Of a stretch of 64,000 bases of DNA, positions 1 to 10,770 are shown one piece after another. A program made the translations under genes and the position numbers. The stretch lies in the NCBI GenBank assembly GCA_016098155.1, contig JAAAJB010000058.1, positions 27,011-91,010 on the forward strand, given 5' to 3'. The notes beneath the pieces are model-generated. The model was not told where the DNA came from. It searched no databases and saw nothing but the letters and a program-made list of their open reading frames with translations. Each line of letters starts with the position of its first letter. The first letter of the stretch is position 1. Source of the DNA: Actinomortierella ambigua (Eukaryota; Mortierellomycota; Mortierellomycetes; Mortierellales; Mortierellaceae).

Positions 1-752
1 TGGAGTCGTCGGTCAATGGTGGATCGGCAAAGACGAGTCGAAGCAACAGTGTGGTGAGCAATATAGCAGCTGAAGACGTAGTGTCGGCCCGATCCCCACA
101 TTCGCCCTCGGTCACCGGGTTACCGCTATCATCGTCCACCCGACAGGCGAATTCACTCTTTGTTCCGCAGGCGGACAACGACGAATGGGGTGGTATGGAA
201 GACGATCTTGACATTGGGTTCTCGACAACGGCAACGACGACGACAAAGACTCCGGAAAAGACCGAAAATGGCAGGAACAACAAACAGCTCAAACAAGCCA
301 AGACTGAGGAAGAAGATAACTTATTTAAGGATTTGCAGGTCGAGTATAAGCGTCCACTCTATGTAGGCCCGTCCTCGTCGGCCTCGTCGACGACCTCCTT
401 GTCGTCGAACAGGCCTTCGTCGTCAGAGAAGCCTCTTCGGCAGCCCTCTTCGCCCTTTGCGAAATCAGCTGTGCCGCGTGCTGGTCAAGGATCCATTGGA
501 ACGGTGTCGGGGAAACCGATTTCCTCGACCTCCTCTTCACCGACACTCTCCAAGGCGTCTTTGCAGAGCCCTTCTCTAAATGAAGAGAGCACAAACACGA
601 ATGTGACCGCCGTCAAGCCCCTGTCGACGTCGCTGACTTCCACCTCTCTTGCACCGGCGATGACGGAGGATGGCTCAAAGGGCGCATCATCTTTGCTCGC
701 AGTCCAGACAGATGCAGCGGCGGACGATGCGTGGGGCGATGACTGGGAGTAG
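1..752 (+). CDS. 3' end of a gene with a low-complexity acidic/Trp C-terminus (SCY1-like?)
   Basis: The reading frame is open from base 3 and runs without interruption to a TAG at 750-752, so the gene enters from the left and about 249 C-terminal residues are visible. The sequence is Ser/Thr/Pro-rich and looks disordered. It contains an acidic tryptophan patch (DNDEWGGMEDDLDIGF), a short more ordered stretch (EEEDNLFKDLQVEYKRP) and an extreme C-terminus AWGDDWE. Paired acidic/Trp patches after a long low-complexity tail are what I recall from SCY1-like pseudokinases (SCYL1/Cex1, tRNA export and COPI traffic). No kinase or HEAT-repeat part is in the window to confirm this. The family name is therefore a guess; that this is a real coding 3' end is much surer. 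A T-rich run (764-786) follows the stop. Confidence 0.55.
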   Translation, partial: ESSVNGGSAKTSRSNSVVSNIAAEDVVSARSPHSPSVTGLPLSSSTRQANSLFVPQADNDEWGGMEDDLDIGFSTTATTTTKTPEKTENGRNNKQLKQAKTEEEDNLFKDLQVEYKRPLYVGPSSSASSTTSLSSNRPSSSEKPLRQPSSPFAKSAVPRAGQGSIGTVSGKPISSTSSSPTLSKASLQSPSLNEESTNTNVTAVKPLSTSLTSTSLAPAMTEDGSKGASSLLAVQTDAAADDAWGDDWE

Positions 753-3266
753 CCTTGCTCTCTTTTTGTTTTTTTTTTTTTTTTTGTTTTGATTGGTCTC
801 TCTCGCAACACCTACAAACATACACATATCCTCTATAGCATCCGAATCACTATTCATCCTTTAGTTTGAAGCATTTTCCTCGTTTTGCTCGCATCTGCAA
901 AATGAAAGAAAACTTTAGAAGATACCACTGGTAGTTGAATGTCGGACAACCCATGCAAGGGATCCGGCGCCACAAATGCAACACTATTGACTAGCAAAAG
1001 CTCTACCCATTTACCTTTTCATTATCACACCACAAAAGCCTGCTCCACGAAAGGAATGAAACGAGTGTACCTAATGGAGCTGAGCGCCATTGAATTGTCA
1101 AAGAACTTTTATAATAGTGAAAGTTACCTGGCGTTGAACGCCACAGCCAGGACAAAACAAAGCAAAAAAAAAAAGGTCATCATGTCCATTACAGGCGTAG
1201 ATCCGGACATTTTTTTCCTTTTTTTTTTCTTCCGCCATCTGCCGGGCGCCAGATTGATGCATCTGGTGAGATTATCTACTACCACTGGCGTTTTTTTTCT
1301 TCTTCTTCTTCTTCTTCTTTGGCGCACCGTGTCGATCAGCTGAGCCTCATTCTCCGTCGGGACTACTTCCCGCCTCCCAAAAAAAAGTCAATCAGCAGCC
1401 CTTGAAACACCTTGTGCTTCCATGCCCTTGCCGGAATCCCTGCTTTCGATTTTACTCCGGTGGGGCATGCATACACTGTTTTACACACAAGAGGTTTGTG
1501 TGCATCCCACCAACGAGATGGCTTCTTTCGGTGTATGGCATATTCTGCAACCGAAGCAAGAGATGGAAGCACTCATTTTTCTCGGAGAGCTTCTTGGTCA
1601 TGTCTCATGGTCTTGCCCGGATGATTTATTTAGATGGGGAAAGGGAAGGTGGTTTTCTCAGCAGCTGGATTTTTTCCCATGGTTTGGCCAAATCTCTCAT
1701 GCTGCAGGTTACAGATGGGAAAGTTTAATCGGTTTTCACTGGGCGTATCTTTGTGTACGTATTCGAATCTTCAGAACGGCCATCGAGGAGCCAACGGAAG
1801 AGAGGGAAAAGGGCGTCAAAACTTTAATCGATTCAACGTTCTTATTTCATTTTTTAAAGAAACGCTAGTTTACCAGGAAACAAAAAAAAAAAAAAAAAAA
1901 AAAACAGCAGTAAACCGGGCACTCACTGCACTGCACTCCGTGTTCATGTTCTAGCGGGATGATGCCTGCTGAGGACTGAATTTCCCTGTTGTCTTCACAA
2001 TCCAAGGGTGCACATGCTCCTTGCATAATCTAGTCAGCTATAATGACCTCGTAAACACAAGCTGTCAACTCCACGCGGGTGAAAAGAAAAGGAGAGGTCT
2101 TACGCCTTTTAGTTCCAGATTGCGTGAAAACGAGGCAAGGTGGTGATCGGCATCGGGCGATGAAGCAGTACTAATATGGTACACCCAACCTGGCTTCGAT
2201 AGGTGCAGTGTGCATGAAATGTTCTCTCCCTCATTTATCTGTCTCTTTCTCCTCCCCACACCTGAGCTTTGATGTTGGGTTGTACCAATGGAGCTAGGGG
2301 TTAGGGAAGGAAGAAGCTCCACGGAGAGCTTGATCTCACTAGAGCAGCATCTGACCCAACCAGCTTGTAGATATCACACGCCAAGGGCCAAAAAGGTACA
2401 ATGAAGTAGGCCGCACTGTACCTGCAGAATGGGGAAGCCAAGGACAAAAGACAAAGGTGGGGAAATCGACAGGTGCGTTTTCATATTAGAGTTTCTGGCG
2501 ACCTTCTCCTTTACTCCTTTAGAGTTGAGGCGTTCAGTGCCGGGGATAGACCACTCATTTCAGACCTGTCGATGCAATGGGCTGAACACAACTGCTCGTC
2601 CAGTCGGAAGAGCAACCTAAGTTGTTGCAGCAGCAAAAGGCTATTACACCCAACCAGAAGCTGCCACTGATCGGAGGCGCGAGGCAGAAGAGCAAACATG
2701 GATGTTTCTCGACGTTCGTTGGATGTAGCCTCGGCAAACGTGAGTGACACCGCTAGCAGCGCTGGCTCTCTTCTGGCTGTACTACATGCACTACTCCTAC
2801 TACCTCTCCCATACTGTTGGTGGAATACAAGTGTTTGTTGACCAGAATTGTGTTCACTCCCCCTGAGAACAATAGACCTCGTTTCCCTGGTGAGTACATT
2901 GAATTGAATCACGATCATTGTATCGCACGACTTTCAATCATTTGTTTTCTTTCTTTTTTTTCCACGGTAAAGGCACTCATACGTGCCAATCCTATTGCGG
3001 TCAGGCTATTTCTCAGGCCCAGTCCCCGTGCTGCCGTGGGCGGGTGCTGTGAACCTGCTGCTATTTAATAACGGTGCGCTCCCTTTTTTTTTTTTTTTTT
3101 GTTCAGTGAAAACTCTTTTCCACTCTTTTCCTCCTTTCCCTCTACTGTCTTCCTGCCACCGTCGACAACTTTGATCATCCTCTCCCCTCTCACACCCTTT
3201 TCCTCTCCCCCTCATCCCACCCACCTTCTCTTCGATCTATAGCACCACCACCCACCCAAAACAATA
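753..3266. other. Intergenic, no supported gene (2.5 kb)
   Basis: Open frames here are short, overlap on both strands and read as low-complexity or homopolymer-derived peptides. Poly(T) and poly(A) runs occur at 764-786, 1207-1230, 1297-1320 and 1882-1904. The last 150 bases before 3267 are strongly C/T-rich, as expected for the promoter and leader of the transporter gene that follows. I recognise no RNA gene or mobile element. Confidence 0.5.
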
Positions 3267-5130
3267 ATGTCTGAGAAGCAGGATATTGAAAAGAGTCAGG
3301 CCGTGGAGCTGCAAGAACCCACGCACCTGAACTTGCTCACAGAGCGTGAGAGGGAGTTGCTGGAGCTTGAGGCTCGCCTGAACTCAGAGCTGGATGCCAA
3401 GTTGCTGGCAAACCCAGACAGGCACCCTACCGCAGTGTACTTTATTCTGCCAAACGAGTTTGGCGAGCGTTTCTGTTACTATGGCGTGGCGCCCAACTTG
3501 AACAAGTACTTCATGCAGATCACGGGTATGAGCAAGCTCGACGCCAAGATCTACACCACCATCTTCAACATGTTGGCGTACTTCTTCCCCTTGCTCGGCG
3601 CTGCTCTGTCAGACTCTTTCCTTGGCAAATGGTGAGTATCACTTTTTTTTTTGGCCCGACAGGGCACCATAACAAACAACCCCCAGAAAGCAACACCCCC
3701 CTGATGGCTCATTCCAATGTCCACTCACTCACACATACCTCCTTTTTTCCTCACCGGTCCAACTTATCAACGACAAAAAAAACCATAATAGGTGGACAAT
3801 TATCTCGTTCTCGGTCATCTATCTCATTGGTATGATCCTGCTGACAGTCTTTGCTATCCCGAACCTGCTTGGTCCCATTGGCAATGTCAACCACGGCTTG
3901 ACATTCCTGCCCATGGTCATCATTGCCCTCGGTACCGGAGGTATCAAGCCCTGTGTCTCGTCGCACGGTGGTGACCAGTATCTGCCTGCCCAGGAGAGGG
4001 CCAAGGATCGCTTCTTTGCCCTCTTCTATGTCTCGATCAACGTTGGTGCCTTGATTACTCAGTTTGTCGTGCCCGTCATTGCTGACAAGGGCTGCATGGG
4101 CCAGAAAGATACCTGCTACCCATTTGCGTTCCTGCTGCCCACGATTGTCTTCTTCCTGTCCCTGGTCATCTTCGCGGTTGGTCATCGCTGGTACCGTGTC
4201 GTCCCACCTGCAGGCGAGTTCTTGCCCTGGAAGGCCATCAAGGCCGCCTTCCTGGCCCGTTCGCGGCACTCCAAGGCCTCAAAGGAGGAGCGCGAGGCCA
4301 AGGGTCACTGGCTCAACTTTGCCGAGGAGGAATACGGCGGCGTGTTCTTGGACGAGTGCCGTGATTTCGCTCTGAGCATGGCTGTGGTCGTCGTTCCCTT
4401 TTCTTTCTGCAAGATGTTGTACGTCCAGAACCAGAGCGAGTGGGCCACGCAGTACTACCACATGAACGGTGCTTTGTTTGGCAAGGACTCCAAGATCCTC
4501 GCTGCCCAGTACTCCAACTTGAACACCATCTTCATCATCACCTTGCTCCCCTTCTTGACCTACGTCGTCTACCCATTCTGCGAGCGCCGTGGCTTCAACT
4601 TTACGCTGAAGCGTCGTATGGCCGTCGGCTACTTCCTCGTCATCGTCGCCTTTGCCCTCTCCGCCGTCATCTCGGGCCCGATCGAGGAGGGCTTCAAGCG
4701 TGCCGGCCGTTCCAGCAGCGATCCCAAGGTTCTGGCGAGCTACGACGGTACCTACTGCGCCGAGTGCTTGAGCGGCTGGGCTCAGTTCCCTCAGTGGTTC
4801 TTGATCTCGCTGGGTGAGTGCATGTTCTCGCCCACGGGTGTCCAGTTCATGTACGTCGAGTCTGGCCGCCAGTTCCGTGCCGTTGGTACCTCCTTCTGGC
4901 TCGTCGCCTCGTCCTTTGGCTCCATCTGGATCACCATCTTTGACCCGGCCATGGTCAATGCCGGCATGAGCACCACTGCTCGTAACTGGACCTACTCGGG
5001 TATTGGTATGGGTGGTCTCGTCCTTTACCTTGTCCTGGCATGGTTCTATGTCCCTCGCAAGGAGCGTCAGTCCATCAACCAGGCAGCTCGCGAGGCCAAG
5101 GAGGCCGAGTATCGCCTGACCAGCTACTAA
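3267..5130 (+). CDS. PTR2: Proton-coupled oligopeptide transporter, POT/PTR2 family (copy A)
   Basis: Two exons, 3267-3631 and 3792-5130, encode 567 residues. The intron (3632-3791) begins GTGAGT, ends TAG and splits a Trp codon, giving the joined sequence LGKW-WTIIS. Family marks are all present: ExxERFxYYG at residues 64-73 (EFGERFCYYG), the GTGGIKPCV loop followed by SSHGGDQY, and FYVSINVG. Together these define an intact MFS-fold importer of di/tripeptides with a proton, normally at the plasma membrane. About a dozen hydrophobic segments are visible. The N-terminal 50 residues are a charged cytosolic tail (ERERELLELEARL). The start is the first ATG after a C/T-rich leader, and the tail it gives matches that of copy C. 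Copies B (10771) and C (13394) follow on the same strand with the intron in the same place, so the three arose by tandem duplication. Copy A is the most canonical. Confidence 0.93.
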
Positions 5131-5647
5131 GCAGTACTGACTACTTGTATCTGCCCGCCTCCTCCAACTACTCCCCCCCCCATCTATTATCCTCATTGTA
5201 CTATAATCTAAATAAATGTTTTAGAAACAACATTGAAGAGCGAACGCTACGTAGTCCATGGGGTATGTTGTCTTGAAGAACATTCTTCAGTCGATGTTGC
5301 TTTATATCATACGAAGTATGTTTATGTTATACCAAAAATGGCGAGGGTCTTCACCTCCCTTCCGCTCGTCCTAAAAACCATGTGACACCTTTGTAATATG
5401 AACTGCCCAATGTATTCCTCGAAAGCACCTCCCCCGCCATGCTAGGTGTCCCAATAGTTCCACGGTACCGTTGGCATCGCGACTAATTCTAAGGCTTGCA
5501 CTCGTTGGAGATAAAGAAAAACAATAACAACAACAAGAAGAAGAAGAAGAATGAACATCCTCCGGTCGTCTACAAGCCACCTTTTGCATGCGTGTGTGCG
5601 TGCGTAGAAAAAAAAAACACCCTCCCAATCCGCACACACTAGGGTAT
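5131..5647. other. 3' region of transporter copy A and spacer
   Basis: Contains a candidate poly(A) signal AATAAA at 5211-5216, 81 bp past the copy A stop, and a short AAC/AAG repeat tract near 5520-5552. No gene recognised. Confidence 0.5.
5211..5216 (+). terminator. Candidate poly(A) signal of transporter copy A
   Basis: AATAAA hexamer 81 bp after the stop codon of the transporter gene, in an AT-rich context. Position and sequence fit a 3'-end processing signal; not tested. Confidence 0.4.
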
Positions 5648-6038
5648 CTAGGGTATCTCCGCCACTCGGTGAGCCGCGATGCCTTGCTGCTTCAAGTATT
5701 GCCTAATGCACTCTCTGGAGACCTGGACACCACGCCATCTCCAGGATGAACCGCTAGCCGTCCGCGAGATCGCGAAACTCGCCAAGGTTAAACTTGCCGT
5801 CCCATGAGTGTCTATGTCCTGTTCGAGGCAATCGACCGAGGACCTGAAGGGCGAGCTTTTTATTCCGGGTGCTGCTATTGCTACTGCTGCTGTATCGGGT
5901 GGCGCTTGGCTTTCCTTGGCAATCCTGCGCACCGACTCGTAGCCCAACATTGGTCTTTCTCGCTACTTCCTTGAGCGAAATGCTGTTGTGAAGCTGCCTC
6001 AAAACCTGGGCACGTTGCTCCTGGGAAAGTCGTCGCAT
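5648..6038 (-). pseudogene. Tc1/mariner-type transposase N-terminal relic (frameshifted)
   Basis: Read on the minus strand, an ATG at 6038 opens a helix-turn-helix type sequence (RRLSQEQRAQVLRQLHN, then SLKEVARKTNVG). Around 5945 the frame must shift to continue with YESVRRIAKES. The second frame ends with VSRECIRQYLKQQGIAAHR and a TAG at 5648. Paired HTH domains ending in a 'VS..TIRRYLK..GI.A' phrase are characteristic of Tc1/mariner and related IS630 transposases. The DDE catalytic domain is absent: nothing downstream on this strand looks like it. I see no terminal inverted repeats. This is a truncated, frameshifted fragment and not an active element. Confidence 0.6.
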
Positions 6039-6326
6039 TCGGGATGAAACGAAGAAGAAGAAAAGCTGGGTTCTTGGACAGTGTTAGGTGTTGCTAGGCA
6101 GGGTGAAGGGATAATAAAAGTTGATGACGAACGGCATTTATGGTTACTCGTCGGGAATCAGTCGTCATACTGAGCCAATATAGAGGGCCGAGCGCACTCC
6201 AGTTTCAGAAGATGGGATAATATGGCAATCTAAAGGAGAAGGAGGCAGTACGCATTTGCATGTCTTGCGATGAGACCTGACTCGAGTTTAAACGGTTTAA
6301 TGCTAAAGGATGCTATTTTTTTTTCG

Positions 6327-8204
6327 TCAAGGTAAAGATGCTGACTCGTTCTCAGCAGCTTCGTCCCTTAAGCGCGCAACGTTTTCCATGTAGCTCTCGA
6401 GACCGACATAGTCCTGTGCCGTGGTGGCGTGCACAACCGCGTTCTTGAACTGCTCCAAAGCCAATGTCTTATCGCCCTTCATCTAATAAGAACAACAACA
6501 AAAGACGGACATATGAACAAGAGAAGGTTTGTTAAATGGTTCGATAAGAGTTGGCGAAGGAGGTCTTTTAAAAAGCATTGCCATACAGGGGGGACATACC
6601 TCATAGATCATGCCCAAGTTATTCAGGACTAAGGCAGCACACTCGTCACAATCACGCTCCTTGCCCGACTTTTCCTGGGCGAGAACAAGAGCCTTTTGCA
6701 TCCATCCCAAAGCTTCTTGTTCCTTGTCATTCAAGATCATATCTGACCGATGTTCCGACTCTGATTCTTTTTCGTCCGCAGGGGTATCCTTGGACGATGA
6801 CGACCAAAAGTATGATCCAAAACCGCCGCTGCTCTTCTTGGACTCTTCCTGCTTTTTGCCCGACGCCTTCTCCTTTGCTGTTGCCTTTGAGGATCCTTCC
6901 GATGTAGCAGCGCCATAGAGTGTCTCGCCGATACTGTTCATCAAAATGGCCTCCCGACAATGCCACTTGTCCCTCGGGTTGGACACGGGCGTTTCTTTGC
7001 TAGTGGCGGTGGTGTCCTTCGCCGGCTCTTGCTCCACGACCTCCTCCTTCCGTTGACGCGTCAGTTGCAGAGCACGCACAAACAGCGACAGGGCATCGTC
7101 AAACCGGCGCTTGCGAGCATACAAAGCGCCCAGGACGGTCAACAGTCCAATCTCATCCGACTGTGTGTCGACACTGAAACCCTTCCCCAGCGGGTGGTGG
7201 TGGTGGTGCTCCTGTTGTTGTCCGTTTTGAGGATTCTGAGCTGCCGCTGCCTCCATCGTCACAGCCGTCTCGAGCGCCCATGCCAAAGCCTCCTCGGCTT
7301 CGTCATAGCGTCCAAGACGCATCCAGCATTCGGCGGCGCGGCGTGCAAACAAGAGACCACTGGCCCGGACCATCAACGGTCGCTTTAGAGTGGCGGCCGT
7401 GGCCGGGTCGGAGGATTGTGCCTCGGCAGCGTCGGTCATGCGCCATAACCGGTCCCAGATTCGCGCCGCCTGATCGTCACGGCCAATGGCGTCCAGGAAG
7501 CGAGCGCGCCGATGATGGACCTCGACCAAGGCGGCGTCCATCTCGAGCTGATCGATCCGAGGGTCTCTAGGACTCGTCTGTGATTGTTGCTGCTGCTGTT
7601 GTTGTGGTGGTGGTGGTGGTGATGGTGATGATGATGATGGTGGCTGTTGATTGCTGTAAAGTTGCTGAGAGGCCGAAGGGTAGCCGACGAGACGCAGCCC
7701 AAGGGCTTGCGCGACCTCTTCCGTTGCAAAGTCGACGGCGTTCTTGTAGTAATCCTGCGCGACATCCGGGTCCATGGCATACTCTTCACGGACCCATGCT
7801 CCGTGCAGCAACGATTGGACGCGCGAAGACAGATTGGGCGGTGTCGGGCACTTGTACTGCTCCAGGTAGAGATGCGCGCCTGACCAGACAAAAAAGCCGA
7901 GGCCGATGGTCGAAGTTGAGAAAATAAGCAGCGACTTGAGCGTTTTGGTCGTCGCGACAAGGGCGCGACCCAAGGGAGCGAGTTGTTGTTGCTGGTCGTA
8001 ATTGCTTTGAAAAGAGGAGGAGGAGGAGGACGACGAGGAGGAGGAGGTGTTCCAGCGGCGCGGCACGAGGTCTGAAGGGCGGCTTCGCCAAGTGGAAGGG
8101 TTTGCCCTTGCGGCGGCATGCACCATGGACCTCCGCGATGTCGAGACGGCAGAAACCGTGGCTCGTGCCCGGGCCAAAGAGACTATGGCGCGTGTGGGTA
8201 GCAT
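6327..8204 (-). CDS. Mitochondrial inner-membrane TPR protein, Mgr3-like
   Basis: Exons on the minus strand are 8204-6600 and 6482-6327, giving 586 residues. The intron (6599-6483) runs GTATGT...TTAG at phase 0 and joins LNNLGMIYE to MKGDKTLALEQFKNAVVHA, completing a TPR repeat. I chose the ATG at 8204 because it opens an Arg/Ser/Ala-rich, acid-free presequence (MLPTRAIVSLARARATVSAV). A longer in-frame start at 8303 exists. A single membrane segment lies near residues 91-111, followed by TPR-like helix pairs (RARFLDAIGRDDQAARIW, ECWMRLGRYDEAEEALAWAL, LGALYARKRRFDDALSLFVRAL). Low-complexity Ser, Gln, Pro and His runs interrupt the repeats. A presequence, one membrane span and a TPR body match fungal Mgr3, the substrate adaptor of the i-AAA protease Yme1. 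A TTC19-like role is the alternative. Mitochondrial TPR protein is solid; Mgr3 itself is less certain. Confidence 0.72.
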
Positions 8205-8642
8205 TGAGAAGGTGTGGGAATAATGAGAATGGGAGATCAAAATGAATGGCCGATCCGACATAAAAAAAAAGATCCGAACGCGCACCTTCCTTGGAGCCCC
8301 CAAATATGGTAAAATCTTGTTTGTGGAGCGACCTTTAGAAGCTCTTACTCCAACAAACCCACTTTTTCCCTACCTCCAGCACATCAATGGAAACCAGCAA
8401 AAAATGCGTTTATCTTAGTATGTTAAGGTATGAGAGAAGGGAGAGGAAGAGTATAGAGGAAGAGTATAGAGGAAGAGTGTAGAGGAAGAGTGTAGAGGAA
8501 GAGTATAGAGGAAAGGGAAAGGCAGAGCTTGCAACTCATGCGACTGCCAGGAACCACGGATCTGTTTACGAAAGACGTCTCCGCATAGCTATCGAGCCAC
8601 TCTTGACAAGAGTCCAGCATCTTGTGAAGTGACCAGAGCTCT
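8205..8642. other. Spacer between two minus-strand genes (promoter side of the TPR gene)
   Basis: This 440-bp spacer holds the upstream region of the TPR gene and the 13-bp tandem repeat at 8443-8507. No coding sequence is supported. Confidence 0.5.
8443..8507. repeat. 13-bp tandem repeat, five units
   Basis: Five direct copies of GAGGAAGAGTRTA followed by a partial sixth. Units differ only by A/G at one position. The tract is purine-rich on the plus strand. Confidence 0.85.
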
Positions 8643-9249
8643 CTAGTTCCATTGCGACTATATTTGAAAGAAAGAAAGAAAGAAAAAGGATATCAGAAAT
8701 CAATTGTCTCGCCCTGGCGGTTTCGTGTGCCAATGGCCAAAGAAATGAACGTACACCAGCATGCTCTGGAAGCTTGTCATCGGGCTCGTGGTGTGTCTTG
8801 CCCCGTTCCTCCGCCAGCTTCTTGGCCAATTTGCCGCCCCCTGCTTGCACGCCCCTGCTTGCCGCCTGGGTAATTGGAAAGTATGGAAAAGAGAAAGAGG
8901 AAAAAGAGAGAGACCAACATTACTCAATCGAACCAACATGTCACGTCAAAATTCAAAAACAAGGTATCGCCTTCGTCTCAAAGAGACTTTGAAAGCATAC
9001 AGCGTCTGCTCGCTTCTGGGCAGCTAGCGCAGAAGGAGATAGTTCTCTGTCTCCAGCTTTGGGATTCGGCGCGGACCCGCCTAGGAGGTGACCTTGAGTT
9101 GTGGCACCAGTTGTTGTAGGCGCGGTTTGGTTTGCGGACTCTGACGAGACGACATTCAGGTTGTGCTGCTGAGAAGCTGTTGACGATGAGTTGGATCCTC
9201 CAAGGACGTAGCCTTCCTTCCGCTCTGGTTTGCCACAGCATGCGCCCAT
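8643..9249 (-). CDS. Small N-myristoylated p97-interacting protein, SVIP-like
   Basis: Three exons on the minus strand: 9249-9001, 8865-8755 and 8657-8643, giving 124 residues. Introns are 9000-8866 (GTATGC...CAG) and 8754-8658 (GTACGT...TATAG), both phase 0. The N-terminus MGACCGKPE has Gly2 for myristoylation followed by a Cys pair for palmitoylation. After a Ser/Thr/Gly-rich linker comes SPSALAAQKRADA joined to AASRGVQAGGGKLAKKLAEE. This matches the layout of animal SVIP (MGLCFPC start, AAxxR VCP-interacting core, then AASRG). The AAxxR core is AAQKR. The last exon codes only SQWN and a stop, like the short Trp-containing C-terminus of SVIP. The alternative donor one codon earlier would give an unrelated tail. 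The family is expected to bind p97/Cdc48 N-domains on ER or endomembranes. Confidence 0.68.
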
Positions 9250-10770
9250 GATGGTTGGTTGATTGGTTGGTTGATGGTTGAATGGGAAAGAAATGAGACG
9301 AAAAGAATGTGTGATGATGCACACAGAGCAGAGCAGAGAGAGAGAGAGACAAGCAGAAGGGAGGGAGGGGGGACTGACAGGATACTCTCCTTGGAATGAT
9401 GGTTTGGCCGGCTGTGTCACCCACCCTTCTTCCCCTTCTTGTACATCCCACTCCCACCCTTTCTCTCTCACTCCTCGCCTCTGCTCTTTCCCCCCCCCCC
9501 CCCCCCCCCCTTCCCCCCCTCTCTCTCTCCTCTGTTTCCCCCTCCTCCCCCCTCTGCTTCTGCTGTCTNNNNNNNNNNCTCCCCTTCCTTGTACCCCCCC
9601 CCCCCCCCCTTTCCCCCCCCCCCCCCCCCCTGCCTCTTCCCCCCCCCCCCATCTCCCTCTTGGGCACTGCCAACCTTCGCCCTCCGGCACAGCCAGCGAC
9701 ACTCATCCCCCTCAAAGGATATTTTGGCGTGGTGGCGAATAGGTCACATTGGCTATGTGGTTGGGTGGTTTGCGCACCGTTGAAAGCACGTTAGCACGTT
9801 ATTTTTGACTTTCATAAAGTCCTCATTTCCGTGTGTACCACGTAGTCTACAGGTAAACTATCCTGGCCCTATGCGACGTGTCAACTCTGTGTACCTCATG
9901 GATACAACCGTCACCACCATTCCGATGCCTTGACGGTTTGTGACCGAGTCCAGTAATCCAACGGCAGCTGAAAAGTGACCTGGTTTGCTGAGGGACTCCT
10001 TTGAACAGTTTGTAGATCAAAACAAAACCACATCTCAAGAACACCTCATCCAAAAAAAAAGGTCAAAGAAGCAGGAGATGCGATACTATCTCGTCCCTCT
10101 AAGATGATCCAATACTTCGCTCCAATGCAACCTGACGGCCAGGCATTTAATGCGAGCGAAGAGTGGTAATGCTTCCAGGACACCAAACGGCCAGAGAACA
10201 TTGGTGATTCAAACCTCTTGACCCTTTTTTTTCTTCATCACAGCATAGAAAGCAGTGGAGAGGAAGGATGACAGGTCTACTATGACCTCAGTACCCGCCG
10301 CAGATCCCTCATTTGGCTGACCAAACACAACCGTTACACAACACCAATCCCTCCTCGAACGTCCCAATCACTAGGTAACAGATGTTCCCTGATCCGTTCC
10401 CTCATGGGAAAGCAGGTGAAGGGGAGGGTGCCATATAACCACGATATCTATGGCCCTTGACCTCAACACACCCATGCCTTTACATACTGCATTCCTTTTG
10501 CCTTTCCTCAACTCTCAAGTGTGGACTGGACATTGGCCTTGAATACCCCCTTAGCGCCTCCTTGCCCCAGCTTTCTATCCTTCGCTGAAGCCATCTCATT
10601 TTACATCTATCGCATCCTCTTTTTTTTTGTTTTGCCTGTCTCCTTCTTCGTGCGTCGATCACCCTGCGCCGTCATCATCGCCATCAACATCACCGTCATC
10701 ATCACCATCAATGTTCACCCCACGCCGCACTAGCACCTGCCCGACGTCCATATCGAAGCCACAAGAAACC
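9250..10770. other. Spacer with C-homopolymers and an assembly gap; leader of transporter copy B
   Basis: The part nearest the SVIP-like gene is its upstream region and is extremely C-rich on the plus strand (runs at 9490-9510, about 9594-9609, 9613-9630 and 9639-9650) around ten Ns. From 9800 to 10770 no gene is recognised; the last 250 bp are C/T-rich and probably the promoter and leader of copy B. Apparent long frames here come from homopolymers. Confidence 0.5.
9569..9578. other. Assembly gap (10 N)
   Basis: Ten consecutive N characters within a C-rich low-complexity tract. Ten is a common placeholder length, so the true gap size is unknown. Confidence 0.97.

Noticed and set aside
1422..1868. 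148-codon plus-strand frame before the first transporter
   Set aside because: Overlaps other frames of similar length, composition looks random, no start context, no family resemblance.
4279..5196. 305-codon minus-strand frame opposite transporter copy A
   Set aside because: Exactly antisense to a well-supported transporter exon; its Asp/Gly/Glu-rich sequence is the mirror of biased third positions.
9278..9794. Three overlapping Pro/Ser-rich plus-strand frames
   Set aside because: Created by C-homopolymers and read through the Ns.
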